64,000 nucleotides of DNA from Beaufortia kweichowensis (taxonomy: Eukaryota; Chordata; Actinopteri; Cypriniformes; Gastromyzontidae), in NCBI GenBank assembly GCA_019155185.1, contig CM032797.1, positions 18,004,659-18,068,658 on the forward strand, given 5' to 3'. This document shows positions 52,158 to 63,162 of the stretch, one piece after another. The notes below the pieces were generated by a model. It saw only the letters and a list, made by a program, of their open reading frames with translations. It had not been told where the DNA came from and ran no database searches. The position numbers and the translations under genes were made by a program. Every line of letters starts with the position of its first letter. The stretch's first letter is position 1.

Positions 52158-53851
52158 CATTGCATCAATCAGAGGAGGAATGCCCTTAAAATTAAACTTT
52201 TTTCAAGTTTTCTCAAATTATACATTCATATTCTCTGTTAAATTTGATATGGGTATGTGAATCCCAGTGTATATATAGTTTTTAAGAATATATGTTGTAG
52301 GGCTCAAACAAGTAAAGCTATGATGAGCTATGCTATGATGGAGAGCTTCAGGGTTCAGACGATACCAAACTGACTGTCAAATTTGACATTATCCTAATTG
52401 TTGCAATGTCTTAGAAATTTATCTCACCAAAAAATATGTTTACAGTGCAAAAAGGCAAACTAAATTTTCAGCTTTAAAGGTTTTTAAATAAAATCCACCA
52501 AAATCCAAAACATGTTTTTTTCACCTTAATTATATTCCGTTCTTTTGTTCTAAGGGTGTGCATCCATATGGGGAGCGGGAACAAAGAGTACCCCAACTAT
52601 ACTGTATGACAATACGTTATAATTTCCTTCTACTAAACTTTGTTGTTAAAAAAACATATTAAATATGTGCATTATTGTTAAAAACATCAACGTGTGATAC
52701 TTATTTTATCCTATGGAGGTCACTATAGACCATTTCACAATATATAAACAGCTCTGGTCCAGACACACTTCCTGTCCTGGTTTTTTAACACTACACTAAT
52801 GTCAGAACAAAATACAACCAACAGAACATTTACAATGGAATCAAAATGTTTAACGAACATCTTTAAGATTTAATGTGAAGATGTGAAATATAAAAATACT
52901 GTAACAGGAAGTGCTTCTGGACCAGTGTTGTTTACATCTTGTGAAATGGTCTATAGCTGGCTTGATGACGCATAGAGGTTTCACTCACAGGTAAACTAAA
53001 ATACACAACGACATTGATACAGACAATATCTGGTGCCCTTACAGTACATCTTTTATCTTCTGTTTGGTGTCTTATTAAACTAGATACTGATGGAAAACAT
53101 GTTTACCTTGTAGCATTAAGAGGCTGTTTTGTGGGTTGCAACCTTTAAGGTCATAAGCAGGATTGTCTTAAAACTAATGGCTTGAAAGGCTTGAAATAAG
53201 GCCTGCGGATAACACAAGTTCAAGCACAAGCTATTTTTATGTTTTGTTCTACAACATCAAACACAGCAGCAATGTCCCACTTATTTTGAAACTTGAACAT
53301 TAAAAGGAGGTTGCTAACAAGTTATTAAATGTGACTACAGACGTCCTAGACATTAATCATGTTTATGCATTTTTATCAAACTGTATTTTTTGGTGTATTG
53401 ATGGTAAGGTAATGTTAATGAAATGTTTTTTGCTAGCTGTTGTCAATGAGAGTTTCTCAGATAGTGTGCCTGATGTTTTGTTGGTGTTTTTTTGTGCTTA
53501 GATGAATTTAATAGGAACGATTGTACATACCTTGTTGGGTTATGCAAATGGTTGTTTGTGTCCCACCTACAGAGCTGTACACACCATTATTCAGAGCCAA
53601 ATACACCGCTATATCCCCTATGTGTGTGTTTCCTGTGCTAATAAAGTGACTGAACACCTTTCATTTCTCTAAACACTACTTTACTTAGCTTTAAAATATT
53701 TTAAAAGTCATCTAAACTTCTAGTTTAAAGGAATGTAACTGTAAATATGCATGGACAATTTGCTTTGTATTTGCTATTTTCTGAATGGATATATTTTACG
53801 TTTCTGTTGAAATATGCTGTGAGGACATGCTCATGCATTATTGTTTGTCAA
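52158..53851. other. Intergenic, nothing recognised
   Basis: No exon, RSS or named repeat. Short degraded repeats are possible. Confidence 0.4.
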
Positions 53852-53865
53852 ACAGCAGGTGGTGC
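53852..53865 (+). promoter_or_regulatory. Weak CTCF-like motif
   Basis: ACAGCAGGTGGTGC fits 12 of 14 core positions, on the plus strand. The last such motif before the V genes. Confidence 0.25.
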
Positions 53866-54049
53866 TGTTGGCCTTCTTTTGAAGTCCAAATGCTCCACAT
53901 CGACAATGCCAATGTAGTACTGTGTGTAATGAAGCACATGTAGACACAGAGATGGGCATAACTATATGCCAATGTATTTAAAATAAAAAAATGCAAAATA
54001 CCTCAGTTTTTTAGACTATAAGGAAAATAAATAAATAAAAATCTTTGAC

Positions 54050-54121
54050 TAAAAAGTTCTTTTGGCAACAAATGGTTCTTCTATGGCATTGCTGTGAGGA
54101 ACTCCTTGTGGAACCTTTTAG
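54050..54121. repeat. GGTTCTT-family repeat fragment
   Basis: AAATGGTTCTTCTATGGCAT and TTGCTGTGAGGAACTCCTTG match the right part of the repeats at 12755 and 42118. Confidence 0.55.
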
Positions 54122-54260
54122 TCATTTAGCTGCAGCTAACATGCATGAAGGTTGGGGGCTAAACTGGTTAATACAATCAGCTATCTAATAAAGTGTTTTT
54201 CTGTTTTAAAACAAAAATTAAAATACAAACTACAAAATAGTATTTACAGTAAATATGTAT
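54115..54260. repeat. Segment repeated in V-gene flanks
   Basis: Matches 55490-55680 in parts: AGTCATTTAGCTGCAGCTAA, CATGAAGGTTGG and ATACAAACTACAAAATA against their counterparts there. It suggests that V genes were copied together with flanking DNA. Confidence 0.5.
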
Positions 54261-54846
54261 TTTGAAATACTGCCTTTCCCTGATATACAGTCATACAGAC
54301 CGACATGGAAAAAGTCAGACAACGTGGAAATCAATAGGAAAAGAATCCCACTGGAAATCATAATTCATTTGTTTTTGTTGGACAGTTATTGACTTTAGCC
54401 TTCACATTTTACCAAGTTCATTCTTGATTTTGATTGGAGAGAGAGAGACAGGATAGGCTGTGGACTGTAGTTCTCCTGCGGTCCATACCAGGTTTAATCT
54501 TCTTTCACACAACATTATGTAATGACACCAGCGTGTATCTTGACAATAGCATACAATGAAAAAATACTCAAAACATTATCACAAAATAGTGGTAATTTTT
54601 TATTTCAAAGGAATTGTTAGACTTGATAGACTTAGAATTATATATTAGTGTTTTGTAGTATACCATTAAAAGGATATACCCAATACTATAGCATTGAAGT
54701 TTCACAAAATTGGTGTAACATTCTACAAAATCACAGTTTTCAAGAAAATAAGCAGCTCTACAATACAGATGAGAAAAAAGATTATGAAAGTAACACAACC
54801 CTTCCTCTGAAAACTGTGACTAAACAGTACACAATTACAGTACACA

Positions 54847-55300
54847 TGTTTTTGTACAGTGTTGTGTGTGTTTTGTCTGTGACAGCAGCAGACGAGATCT
54901 CCAGATACACACGATTATCATCAAGTCTTATGGACATATGAGGTTGTGGTGGAGTAGATTTGGTTATATATTTACTAGTCTTAACAATCAGTATAAGAAA
55001 CTCTGGTGTTGATCCAAACATCTGCCGGTACCAGTGGAGACTGTAAGCTGATTTATCATATGTACAGGACAGTGTGATGTTTCTTCCTTCACTCATAGAC
55101 ACAGATGTATTTTCTGATCTGATGAGATTTTCATTAGCTTCACCTGATTAATAACAAAAAGAATCCTCATGAATTAAGCAATGTACAGGTAACTGATATT
55201 GAAATTAGGTTTTGTATTTCTGAGCTAAAATGTAAAAATATAATTTAAAGCACTTACCATAACTCAAAACAAATATAAAAACAGAAGAGATGAGTAACAT
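54847..55300 (-). pseudogene. V-alpha gene VA, 40-bp deletion across Cys104 and heptamer
   Basis: Leader exon 55258-55300 (MLLISSVFIFVLSYG) and V exon from 55143 down. First Cys (LSCTYD), Trp (LHWYRQ) and FR3 are intact and nearly identical to VE (59177-59631). Next to VE, about 40 bp are missing at 54875/54876: the end of FR3 with YYC, the CALQP codons and the whole RSS heptamer. The 23-RSS nonamer (54847-54855) is left behind. It cannot rearrange or fold normally. Confidence 0.85.
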
Positions 55301-55755
55301 GTTTTTGGATTTGTAATGTAGATGAGTATCAGTAGTTGTGTTCATGAAAGTGTATGTAGATAATGTAATGTTGTGTCTTTGATTTTCTTCTGCTGAAGTC
55401 TATAAAACTCCTCCCACATACACACACTGCTCATCATCATCTACACACACAAAAACTCATTGTGGAACATTTATTTTTGAGTGTAGATGGAGTCATTCAG
55501 CTGCAGCTAATATGCGTGAAAGTTGGAGTTGTCGGCTGAACTGGATGATACAGGAAATCTGCACCTATAAAGTTTTTTTGAAAAAACAAAAAAATATACT
55601 CAAATACTTCAAAAGTTACATTTGATGTTTTTCTAAAGCTTTAAAATACAAACTTCAAAATATTTTTAAATACGTATTTATTAATTATTAAGGAATTGTT
55701 AGATAAAGGTTGTTGTGGGTTTTTGTACAGTGTACATGTGTTTCCTGTTACTGTG

Positions 55756-56207
55756 GGCCTCAGAGCACAATAATACACAGCAGAATCTGTAACTGTTGTT
55801 GAAGATATTTCCAGAGTAACACGTTTCTCTGCTTTATAAAGTTTGATTGACAGATGTGGATGAGGTGGATTGGCTTTGGTCACATATTCAGAAGCTTCAT
55901 TAATCATTAGTAGAAACTCTGGTCTTGATCCAGGTTTTTGTTGGTACCAGAGCAAACTGTCTACTGATCCACTATATGTGCATGACAATGTAATCTCTTC
56001 ATCTTCCATTAACAACATGGTGCTGTTATCTGGTTTAATGTCATTTTCAATAGTTTCACCTGAAAAAAATTTTTTATTTAGCATTTACATAAAACCAACA
56101 AAAAATGTTTTATTATAATTTGTCTGATAGCTGATAGAGCAAAAGCAATATAAAATAAAAGTCTTACCAAAGTAACTGAAAAAGATAACCAGTGAGATGA
56201 GCAGCAT
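55756..56207 (-). CDS. TRAV: V-alpha(/delta) gene VB
   Basis: Codes for an antigen-binding V domain. Leader exon 56168-56207 (MLLISLVIFFSYF), intron, V exon 55756-56059. It has both Ig cysteines (LSCTYSG and DSAVYYCALRP) and the Trp in LLWYQQKPGS, closer to the general WYQQ form than the WYRQ of its neighbours. The RSS is CACAGTA (55749-55755 on the plus strand reads TACTGTG), a 22-bp spacer and nonamer ACAAAAACC. A GC-box-like promoter element lies at 56316-56325. No stop or frameshift. Confidence 0.92.
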
Positions 56208-56865
56208 TGTTTTTATGAAAGGTTTTTTACAGGACTGATACAGTAGTTCTCTTATAACGTTTGTTGGAGGCAGTCGCTCTTTTGTTCTGCAATAACTTTC
56301 TTACAGTATATGTTAGCACCGCCCACTTACTGTGTCAATCTTGTAAACCTACTTGTGTAAACACTGCATGCCATTACTCTATGCAAAGTTTTTAGTTGCA
56401 TAATTTTATTCTCAAGATGTTGATATTGAGATGTGATTGTTTTAAAAAGGCAGAATGTCACGTATGGCATATACGGTAGCATAACAGCTTCTTTGTGAGA
56501 TACAGTATAAATGTAATTATTAATACCACCTACATTTTCTCTGTACTTTATATGTAAATATGTTGTGTGATTTGGTATAGAAAGGTTAAGACACTCATTT
56601 CATGAATGTTTTGTGACCATCAGAGTTGGTCCTTATATACAGTATCATGCTGACTGTAATTTTTTAGAGATTTGAAACATGAAGAAGAAAAACACATTTT
56701 TCATGAAAAAGCTCATTTTCTATTGTTGACTAGGTTATGATGGTGAACAGAATATTCTAGTGGATTTATGTTTTTATGTGAAGTTGTTTTTATGTATCAT
56801 GATGCTCTATCTTAAATCCTGGTTGTCAGTTTTTGTACAGTGTGTTTGTGTTTCATGTCACTGTG

Positions 56866-57312
56866 GGCTCCAGGGCACAATAATACACAGCAGAATCTTT
56901 CACTTGTGTAGAGGAGATACTCAGATCCATACGTTTAACTTCTTTATCAGCTGTGGCATACAGACGAAGCTTGAGCTCTGACTGACTATTGCTTTCAGTG
57001 TGAAGAATGAGAAACTCAGGTTTGGATCCGGGATATTGACGGTACCACTGAAAACTGTAAACAGTGCCACTGTAGTTACAGGATAGTGTAATGTTTTCTC
57101 CTGCCAAAACATGTTTTTCTGTGAAGAATGGTTTCAACAGATCTGCAGCAGCGTTCTCTATTAAAATAAACAAGAAAATGAATTAATAATTTCAGATGGA
57201 TCAATTCATACCATGTTAAATGATGTTAAAATAAAACAAAGAAAGGATTTTTTCAGAGTTGATATGAGTTACCTTTGAGAAGAGAAAATATAATCAATAC
57301 CAGGAGTGACAT
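56866..57312 (-). CDS. TRAV: V-alpha(/delta) gene VC
   Basis: Leader exon 57273-57312 (MSLLVLIIFSLLK), V exon 56866-57157. Intact domain: LSCNYSG, FQWYRQYPGSKPEF, KRMDLSISS, DSAVYYCALEP. RSS: heptamer CACAGTG (56859-56865), 22-bp spacer, nonamer 56828-56836. TATAAA is readable on the minus strand near 57370 and AGGTGGAGCT at 57434-57443. It shares almost all of its V exon 3' part with VD; the CDR1 differs. Confidence 0.93.
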
Positions 57313-57433
57313 CTACACTAATAAGAGATAATGACTTGATTGAAGGCTGTTAGGATGCTGAACTGACTCGGTTTATAATTGTATTCTCTGATTAAAGCTG
57401 CTCAAGTGAAAGTGAACTGTGATGATTCACAGA

Positions 57434-57443
57434 GCTCCACCTG
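57434..57443 (-). promoter_or_regulatory. V promoter element AGGTGGAGCT
   Basis: About 120 bp upstream of the VC start. The same or similar words precede VD (58611), VG (61201), VH (61855) and, as GGGCGGAGCT, VI (63741); VA, VB and VE have GC-box-like variants. Confidence 0.5.
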
Positions 57444-58034
57444 CTGACAGAGACATTATATAACTAATGCAGGTTTGATAATGTTTCTGACAGTATGCTG
57501 TTAGTATGTGTGGTTAATATGCAACAAAAAGGCACATTTGATTCATTTTTAGATATGTTTCTATATAATATTGAATAAGGTGCATAATATAATACTTAGA
57601 ATAGAAATAGTTAATAGTACTTACAGCAGCTAAAGGGGTGAGAAACATTGTTGTGTTGAGACGTCTGTGTTCAGTGTCTCTGATTTCTCCTGTATGGAGT
57701 TCACTGTACATACTGTAACACAAACATTACTGTGCAAACAAGTATATAAACATAGACAAAGAAACGAATATTTGTTTCTTTGACTGAAATTATCAATGTT
57801 TTAGTACAATATACCGAACACAACAGGTTTAGAAATCGCACACAAAATCACACTGAAATAAAACAATTTAATAATAACAATAAAATTGAATGTTGTGACA
57901 TCACATTGTCTAATAATAATGTGATCTGACTGATAGTAAGAAACACATTTATTAAGTACATGTTGCTCTTTACTGATATTTGTTGTGTTTGTTGTCAGTT
58001 TTTGTACAGTGTGTTTGTGTTTCATGTCACTGTG

Positions 58035-58518
58035 GGCACCAGGGCACAATAATACACAGCAGAATCTTTCACTTGTGTAGAGGAGATACTCAGATCCATA
58101 CGTTTAACTTCTTTATCAGCTGTGGCATACAGACGAAGCTTGAGCTCTGACTGACTATTGCTTTCAGCGTGAAGAATGAGAAACTCAGGTTTGGATCCGG
58201 GATATTGACGGTACCACTGTAAATTTTGTACACAGCCACTGTAGTTACAGGATAGTGTAATGTTTTCTCCTGCCAAAACATGATTCTCAGAGAGCAATGG
58301 TGTTATCACATCTGCACCAGCATTCTCTGTTAAAAACAAAAACAAAACAAACAAAAATAATATATATATATATATATTAAAAGCAGTACAGAGGTTTCTT
58401 TTGCAAACATTAAGATTAAACTAAGCTATATTTTACTGTTTTGAAGTTCAAAACTAGTGAATCACTAACCTTTAAAAAGAGCAAATATCATCAATACCAG
58501 AAGCATCATGTATGACAT
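58035..58518 (-). CDS. TRAV: V-alpha(/delta) gene VD
   Basis: Leader exon 58470-58518 starting at the first of three ATGs (MSYMMLLVLMIFALFK); the later ATGs at 58509 and 58506 are possible starts. V exon 58035-58326 with LSCNYSG, LQWYRQYPGSKPEF and DSAVYYCALVP. RSS: heptamer CACAGTG (58028-58034), 22-bp spacer, nonamer 57997-58005. The CDR1 (CVQNLQ) carries an extra Cys and resembles VG, while the rest of the exon is nearly that of VC. Donor GTTAGT. Confidence 0.92.
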
Positions 58519-58880
58519 CTAACAAAAACTATCTCGAGTATCTCAAGATCTTCTGGTTCCTACTTGAACATGTGATTGAATTTCAGACTGGGTTTAGAAA
58601 CTAATGTAATAGCTCCACCTCCTGACTGAATGTGTGTTAGTGTTTAGTCTTTCACACAAGAAAACAACAGGAGGGCGAGTCAATGACACAACTACAGTTT
58701 CATGTACATTCTTTTATCTAAATATACTGAAATATTTTAATTTATTTTACTTAAATAAAGGACCTCACACATCACAAATCAACACATAAGTTTGGTTGTA
58801 GGATTCTGAAAGGTCTTGCAATACTGAATTTATTTCAAGCTTTATTGTTAATTGGTTTATATCACTGTTACATCGTTATC

Positions 58881-58994
58881 AAGGACTTAAATGCAGCACT
58901 GCGCAGATTAATTCTTAAGTACGATTCAAGTGCAGATTGTTCGACTCACTCTCGCGGTACTTCACAATCTGCCCAGCGCTGCATTTAAGTCCTT
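58881..58994. mobile_element. Short palindromic element
   Basis: 29-bp arms with two mismatches: AAGGACTTAAATGCAGC at the left (58881) and its complement at the right end (58966-58994). Probably a non-autonomous transposon between VD and VE. Confidence 0.6.
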
Positions 58995-59176
58995 AATTTT
59001 AGATTTTTTTTATTTAGAAAGTTTAACATTGTAAAGGACAAACAATGGAAGACCAGAAGGAAAATGATAAACTATGGAAAAAGGTGGTTCCTCTCAAAAA
59101 ATATGACAGAATCTGTACATTAAGTTTAAAGTGTAGATGTTTTTGTACAGTGTTGTGTGTGTTTTGTGTCACTGTG

Positions 59177-59631
59177 GGCTGCAGGGCACAATAATACACA
59201 GCAGAATCTGTGACTGCAGCAGACGAGATCTCCAGATACACACGATTATCATCAAGACTGATGGACATATGAGGTTGTGGTGGAGTAGATTTGGTGATAT
59301 ATTTACTAGTCTTGTCAATCAGTATAAGAAACTCTGGTGTTGATCCAAACATCTGCCGGTACCAGTGGAGACTGTAAGCTGATTTATCATATGTACAGGA
59401 CAGTGTGATGTTTCTTCCTTCACTCATAGACACAGATGTATTTTCTGATCTGATGAGATTTTCATTAGCTTCACCTGATTAATAACAAAAAGAATCCTCA
59501 TGAATTAAGCAATGTACAGGTAACTGATATTGAAATTAGGTTTTGTATTTCTGAGCTAAAATGTAAAAATATAATTTAAAGCACTTACCATAACTCATGA
59601 CAAATATAAAAACAGAAGAGATGAGTAACAT
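59177..59631 (-). CDS. TRAV: V-alpha(/delta) gene VE
   Basis: Leader exon 59589-59631 (MLLISSVFIFVMSYG), V exon 59177-59474. LSCTYDKSAYSLHWYRQ, FR3 with VYLEISS and DSAVYYCALQP are all intact. RSS: heptamer CACAGTG (59170-59176), exactly 23 bp, nonamer ACAAAAACA (59139-59147). It is the intact twin of VA; the similarity also covers the intron and about 100 bp of promoter with TATAAAACTCCTCCCACA. Confidence 0.94.
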
Positions 59632-60341
59632 GTTTTTGGATTTGTAATGTAGATGAGTATCAGTAGTTGTGTTCATGAAAGTGTATGTAGGTCATGTAAT
59701 GTTGTGTCTATAAGTCTATAAAACTCCTCCCACATACACACACAAGCAATGAAAATAACTTCTACACAATCTTTTTACTGTTCATCGAAATTGGGTGAGA
59801 AAAAAAATGTTACACAAGGTTTGTTATTTTCAAGGTAAAAAAGATTCAAGGTAAACATAATTTGAGACTAAATATGCAGTTCGTCAAGCATTCACACAAT
59901 GTACCTTTAAGCAAGTTTAACAGATACTGTAAAATGCTAATGCTTATCTTCTGACTAAAAAGTTATGAACAGTAGCTACACTAGTTATTCTTTATATGCT
60001 GTTTTTTTCTTCCTTTTAAGAACAAAAGTACTGTTAATATAGACCCAAATCATGGTTTTGCCTGACAGAACAGAATGAGAGTTTAAATGTCAGTAATGAG
60101 GATGTTTATATTTTTTAGGTGAAAGACACTCAGAGCGCCTCCTTCTGTCTGTTATATAGATTTCATCAAGACACAATTGAATCTCTCTGAAAAACAGTGT
60201 TATCTTATTAGAAATAAACAGCATGGACTGTAAAATTAATGTTTTCAATTAAATGCATTGAAATACATTTTTGCCTTAATTTTGGTAATTTTATGTTGTT
60301 GATGTTTTTGTACAGTGTTGTTTGTGTTTTATGTCACTGTG

Positions 60342-60482
60342 GGCATCAGGGCACAATAATACACAGCAGAATCCTCCACCTCGGCTGAAAAGATGTTCAG
60401 ATGAACACGTTTGTTGTCTTTATCAGACACAGATGAAAGCCGGAGTTCATTCTCTGACCGGCCACTAAACTCAGTGAGTTAC
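60342..60482 (-). pseudogene. V-alpha half gene VF with intact RSS
   Basis: Only the part from CDR2/FR3 on is present and in frame (FSGRSENELRLSS, KRVHLNIFSAEV, DSAVYYCALMP). The leader, FR1, CDR1 and FR2 are missing; the sequence beyond 60482 is unrelated. The RSS is perfect: CACAGTG (60335-60341), 23-bp spacer, nonamer ACAAAAACA (60303-60311). It could still be cut by RAG. Confidence 0.85.
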
Positions 60483-60688
60483 AGGGTTAGTTATGGTCAA
60501 ATGATTTCAGTTTGGCAGTTTAATTTCTGAATGTCAGTAAGTTTGGAAAAATGATGTTAAGAATGGCTGTAATGTAAAGTTATTGTAAACCTTCAGTTTC
60601 AACAAAGACAAAAGATCACTAGTGTTGAGAGCATTATAGTTATTCATGATGTTTTTGTATGATGTTCAGTGTGTTTCCTGTTACTGTG

Positions 60689-61141
60689 GGCCTCAGGGCA
60701 CAATAATACATGACAGAATCTGTCTGTACAGCAGAGGAGATCTTCAGATCCACTTGTTTGATGTCTTGATGAACTTCAGCAGAAAATCTGTCTGGTCTGT
60801 TTTCACTCATAACTCCATGTGGGAAGATGTAAAGTAGGAACTCTGGTTTGGATCCGGGATATTGTCTGTACCATTGTAAATTTTGTACACTGCCTTCGTA
60901 TTTGCATGAGAGAATGACTGAATCCCCCTCAGTAGTGTTCACAATAGTGTCCTGCAATGCTGTTATTTTCTGTGAAAGGCATTTATCTGCAAAATGGATG
61001 TGGAAAATAGTGGTAAACTCTCACAAACTTATTAGCAAAAAATAACATCGTGCATATGTATAAAGATATAATGATGAGAAGAGTTGTGTTAATCTTACCC
61101 TGTATTACTGACAGCAGAAGCAGAAAACACAGTAACATCAT
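60689..61141 (-). CDS. TRAV: V-alpha(/delta) gene VG
   Basis: Leader exon 61099-61141 (MMLLCFLLLLSVIQ), V exon 60689-60986. Domain: LSCKYEG, VQNLQWYRQYPGSKPEF, KQVDLKISS, DSVMYYCALRP. RSS: CACAGTA (60682-60688), 23-bp spacer, nonamer 60650-60658. From 60611 to 60882 it is identical to VI, including RSS and 3' flank; the leader and FR1-CDR1 are unrelated to VI. Intact. Confidence 0.93.
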
Positions 61142-61290
61142 GATTGTACAGTAGAAATCAAATGAAGATCATGATGAAGTCTTCATGTGTCTCTCTCTTA
61201 AAGCTCCACCTACACTTCTCATCTCTATATCTGAAGTGTTTGAATGAAATGTGGTTTTTGTTCAGTGTTGAAGGGTTTTCTGTTACTGTG

Positions 61291-61752
61291 GGCTTCAGTG
61301 CACAGTAGTAAATCACAGAATCTGTCACTTCAGTTTTGGAGATCTCCAGGTCCAGCTGTTTCTTGTCCTTTTGAGCTTTAGCAAGATGACGATCCTTCTG
61401 CTGTGAAGCCACATTCTCAAAAGTTTGCAAGAGATATTCAGGTGCAGTGTTTGGATATTGTCTGTACCACTGAAAACTCTGTATGTTGCTTCCATCATAG
61501 TTGCATGAAAGAGTAACTGATTCTCCTTCCAGCACATGCTTTTCAGCAGAGAGCCGTGTTATTGCATCTGCAAAAACATTTTCTGGAAAAACAAAAACAA
61601 TAGTCACTTTTGTTCATCTTCAGTATTTCTGTTTATGAATCTGAATCATTTACAGGAATGTGATCTGTAGCAAATACCAGATATTTTGTAATAAAATATA
61701 AAATTGAAATACCGATAAGAAGCATCAAAACAGTGATGATGAAGAGCATCAT
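61291..61752 (-). CDS. TRAV: V-alpha(/delta) gene VH
   Basis: Leader exon 61713-61752 (MMLFIITVLMLLI; donor GTATTT), V exon 61291-61582. Domain: LSCNYDG, FQWYRQYPNTAPEYLL, KKQLDLEISKTEV, DSVIYYCALKP. RSS: CACAGTA (61284-61290), 22-bp spacer, nonamer ACAAAAACC (61253-61261). Promoter word AGGTGGAGCT near 61855-61864. Intact. Confidence 0.93.
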
Positions 61753-61985
61753 TATGTTTGGAGCTCATATATGAAATAATATTTACAGAAATGTTCAGTA
61801 GCAGCAGAGAAACTCTTGTGTGGGATTGTGTCGATTCTCTTCATGTTCTCTTAAAGCTCCACCTCAAACACTCTCACACGCTTTTCAGTCTTCATTCATA
61901 TCACACACATCATTTTCAATATCTGATCTAAAATGCTTCATGTTATTTGTTTTTTTATTAGATTAATCCATTAATTTATTTACAA

Positions 61986-62062
61986 GTACAATGTTCATAA
62001 AAGTGTAAGTAATGTTTTGTCATTGATTTTCTTCTGCTGGAGTCTATAAAACACCACCCACA
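61986..62062 (-). promoter_or_regulatory. Detached V promoter remnant
   Basis: GATTTTCTTCTGCTGGAGTC and CTATAAAACACCACCCACAT match the promoter region of VA (55380-55420). No leader or V exon follows in the reading direction; instead, VH with its own promoter comes next. Confidence 0.55.
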
Positions 62063-62129
62063 TAATCTATTACTCATAAATTCATCATAATTGTTTTTAC
62101 ATTAATTAAACATTGATATAAAAACTGAC

Positions 62130-62169
62130 CTTTCAGCAGAGAAACAATTATCAAGATCAGAGAAAACAT
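62130..62169 (-). pseudogene. Orphan V leader exon
   Basis: Reads MFSLILIIVSLLK with a donor G|GTCAGT in the correct phase, like the leader of VC (MSLLVLIIFSLLK). No V exon or RSS follows before VH. Confidence 0.7.
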
Positions 62170-62587
62170 CTGACCGCTGGAGAGACAAACATGACCTTGA
62201 GAATCCAGACTGTACAAGATATACTGTAAGAAAACACAATGTAGCAGAAGCTGATTAATGAACAGACTGAAGAATAAAGATCCTCCCTCTTATTGAACAC
62301 AGGTTATAATAATGTATTTTTATTCTTAATGTAATCTGTAAAGCTGACAGTATTAGTGGTGGTGGTGTGTGATTTTACTCACTAACTAATTAATATCTTA
62401 CATGGAAAACGTATAACTTAAACTTAAAACTGCAAATAAATGATTACATTTGCAAAAATAATTCCTAAAGCCTGAGTTTTGCTCTCTGTTGTGTTTTTAC
62501 AGTAACCTCTGGGTCACCAGATTACTAAAAGTCAGATTACCCATAATCTAACATGAGCTAGACATCTGTCTGATTTTTAATCATAGA

Positions 62588-62601
62588 GCACCACCTGCTG
62601 G
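62588..62601 (-). promoter_or_regulatory. CTCF-like motif in the V cluster
   Basis: The minus strand reads CCAGCAGGTGGTGC, 13 of 14 core positions. It faces the plus-strand motifs at 52144 and 53852 (convergent). Confidence 0.35.
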
Positions 62602-63123
62602 TAAAATATAGTATAATTTTCTGTGTAGTTTAAGTCATGGGGAGAAGATCTTGACTGTCAAACGTGTGTGAATTATTTTAGGAACAAACAAATTACCAGT
62701 GTGGTCAAAATACATCTAAAATGTAAAAAATAAGTGCAAGAGTACTGGAATGTATTTACAGCATGTGGTGATTATTTAATTATTTACTTTAACTAGATTA
62801 CTGGTTTAGTTAAGTATGATTATTTAGTTACAGTGGGAGAAGCATGTCAAGCAAGAGATTTTGCCAGACAGACTTTGATTCTGGTTGTGAGATACACAGT
62901 GTTGTGTTTTATTTCTGAACATCAATAAGCTTTGAAAAATGTTAAAGAATTTTTGTGACAAGTTGCCAATACCTTGTATCAGGTGTAAACCTCCCTTATT
63001 TAAAACTGATGGTAAAACAAATAAATATATCTGTGGCAAACAATCAGTTTGACCGTTAGTAAAATGAGTTTAATACAGTCTGTGAAAGATCACTAGTGTT
63101 GAGAGCATTATAGTTATTCATGA
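62602..63123. other. Spacer between orphan leader and VI
   Basis: No exon. Around 62915-62950 a stretch (ATTTCTGAACATCAATAAGC) is a diverged match to the 3' flank of VG near 60530. Confidence 0.4.
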
Positions 63124-63162
63124 TGTTTTTGTATGATGTTCAGTGTGTTTCCTGTTACTGTG

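Noticed and set aside
57625..57648. Leader-like MFLTPLAA on the minus strand before GTAAGT
   Set aside because: Phase is wrong for V leaders here, the hydrophobic core is short, and no separate V exon belongs to it.
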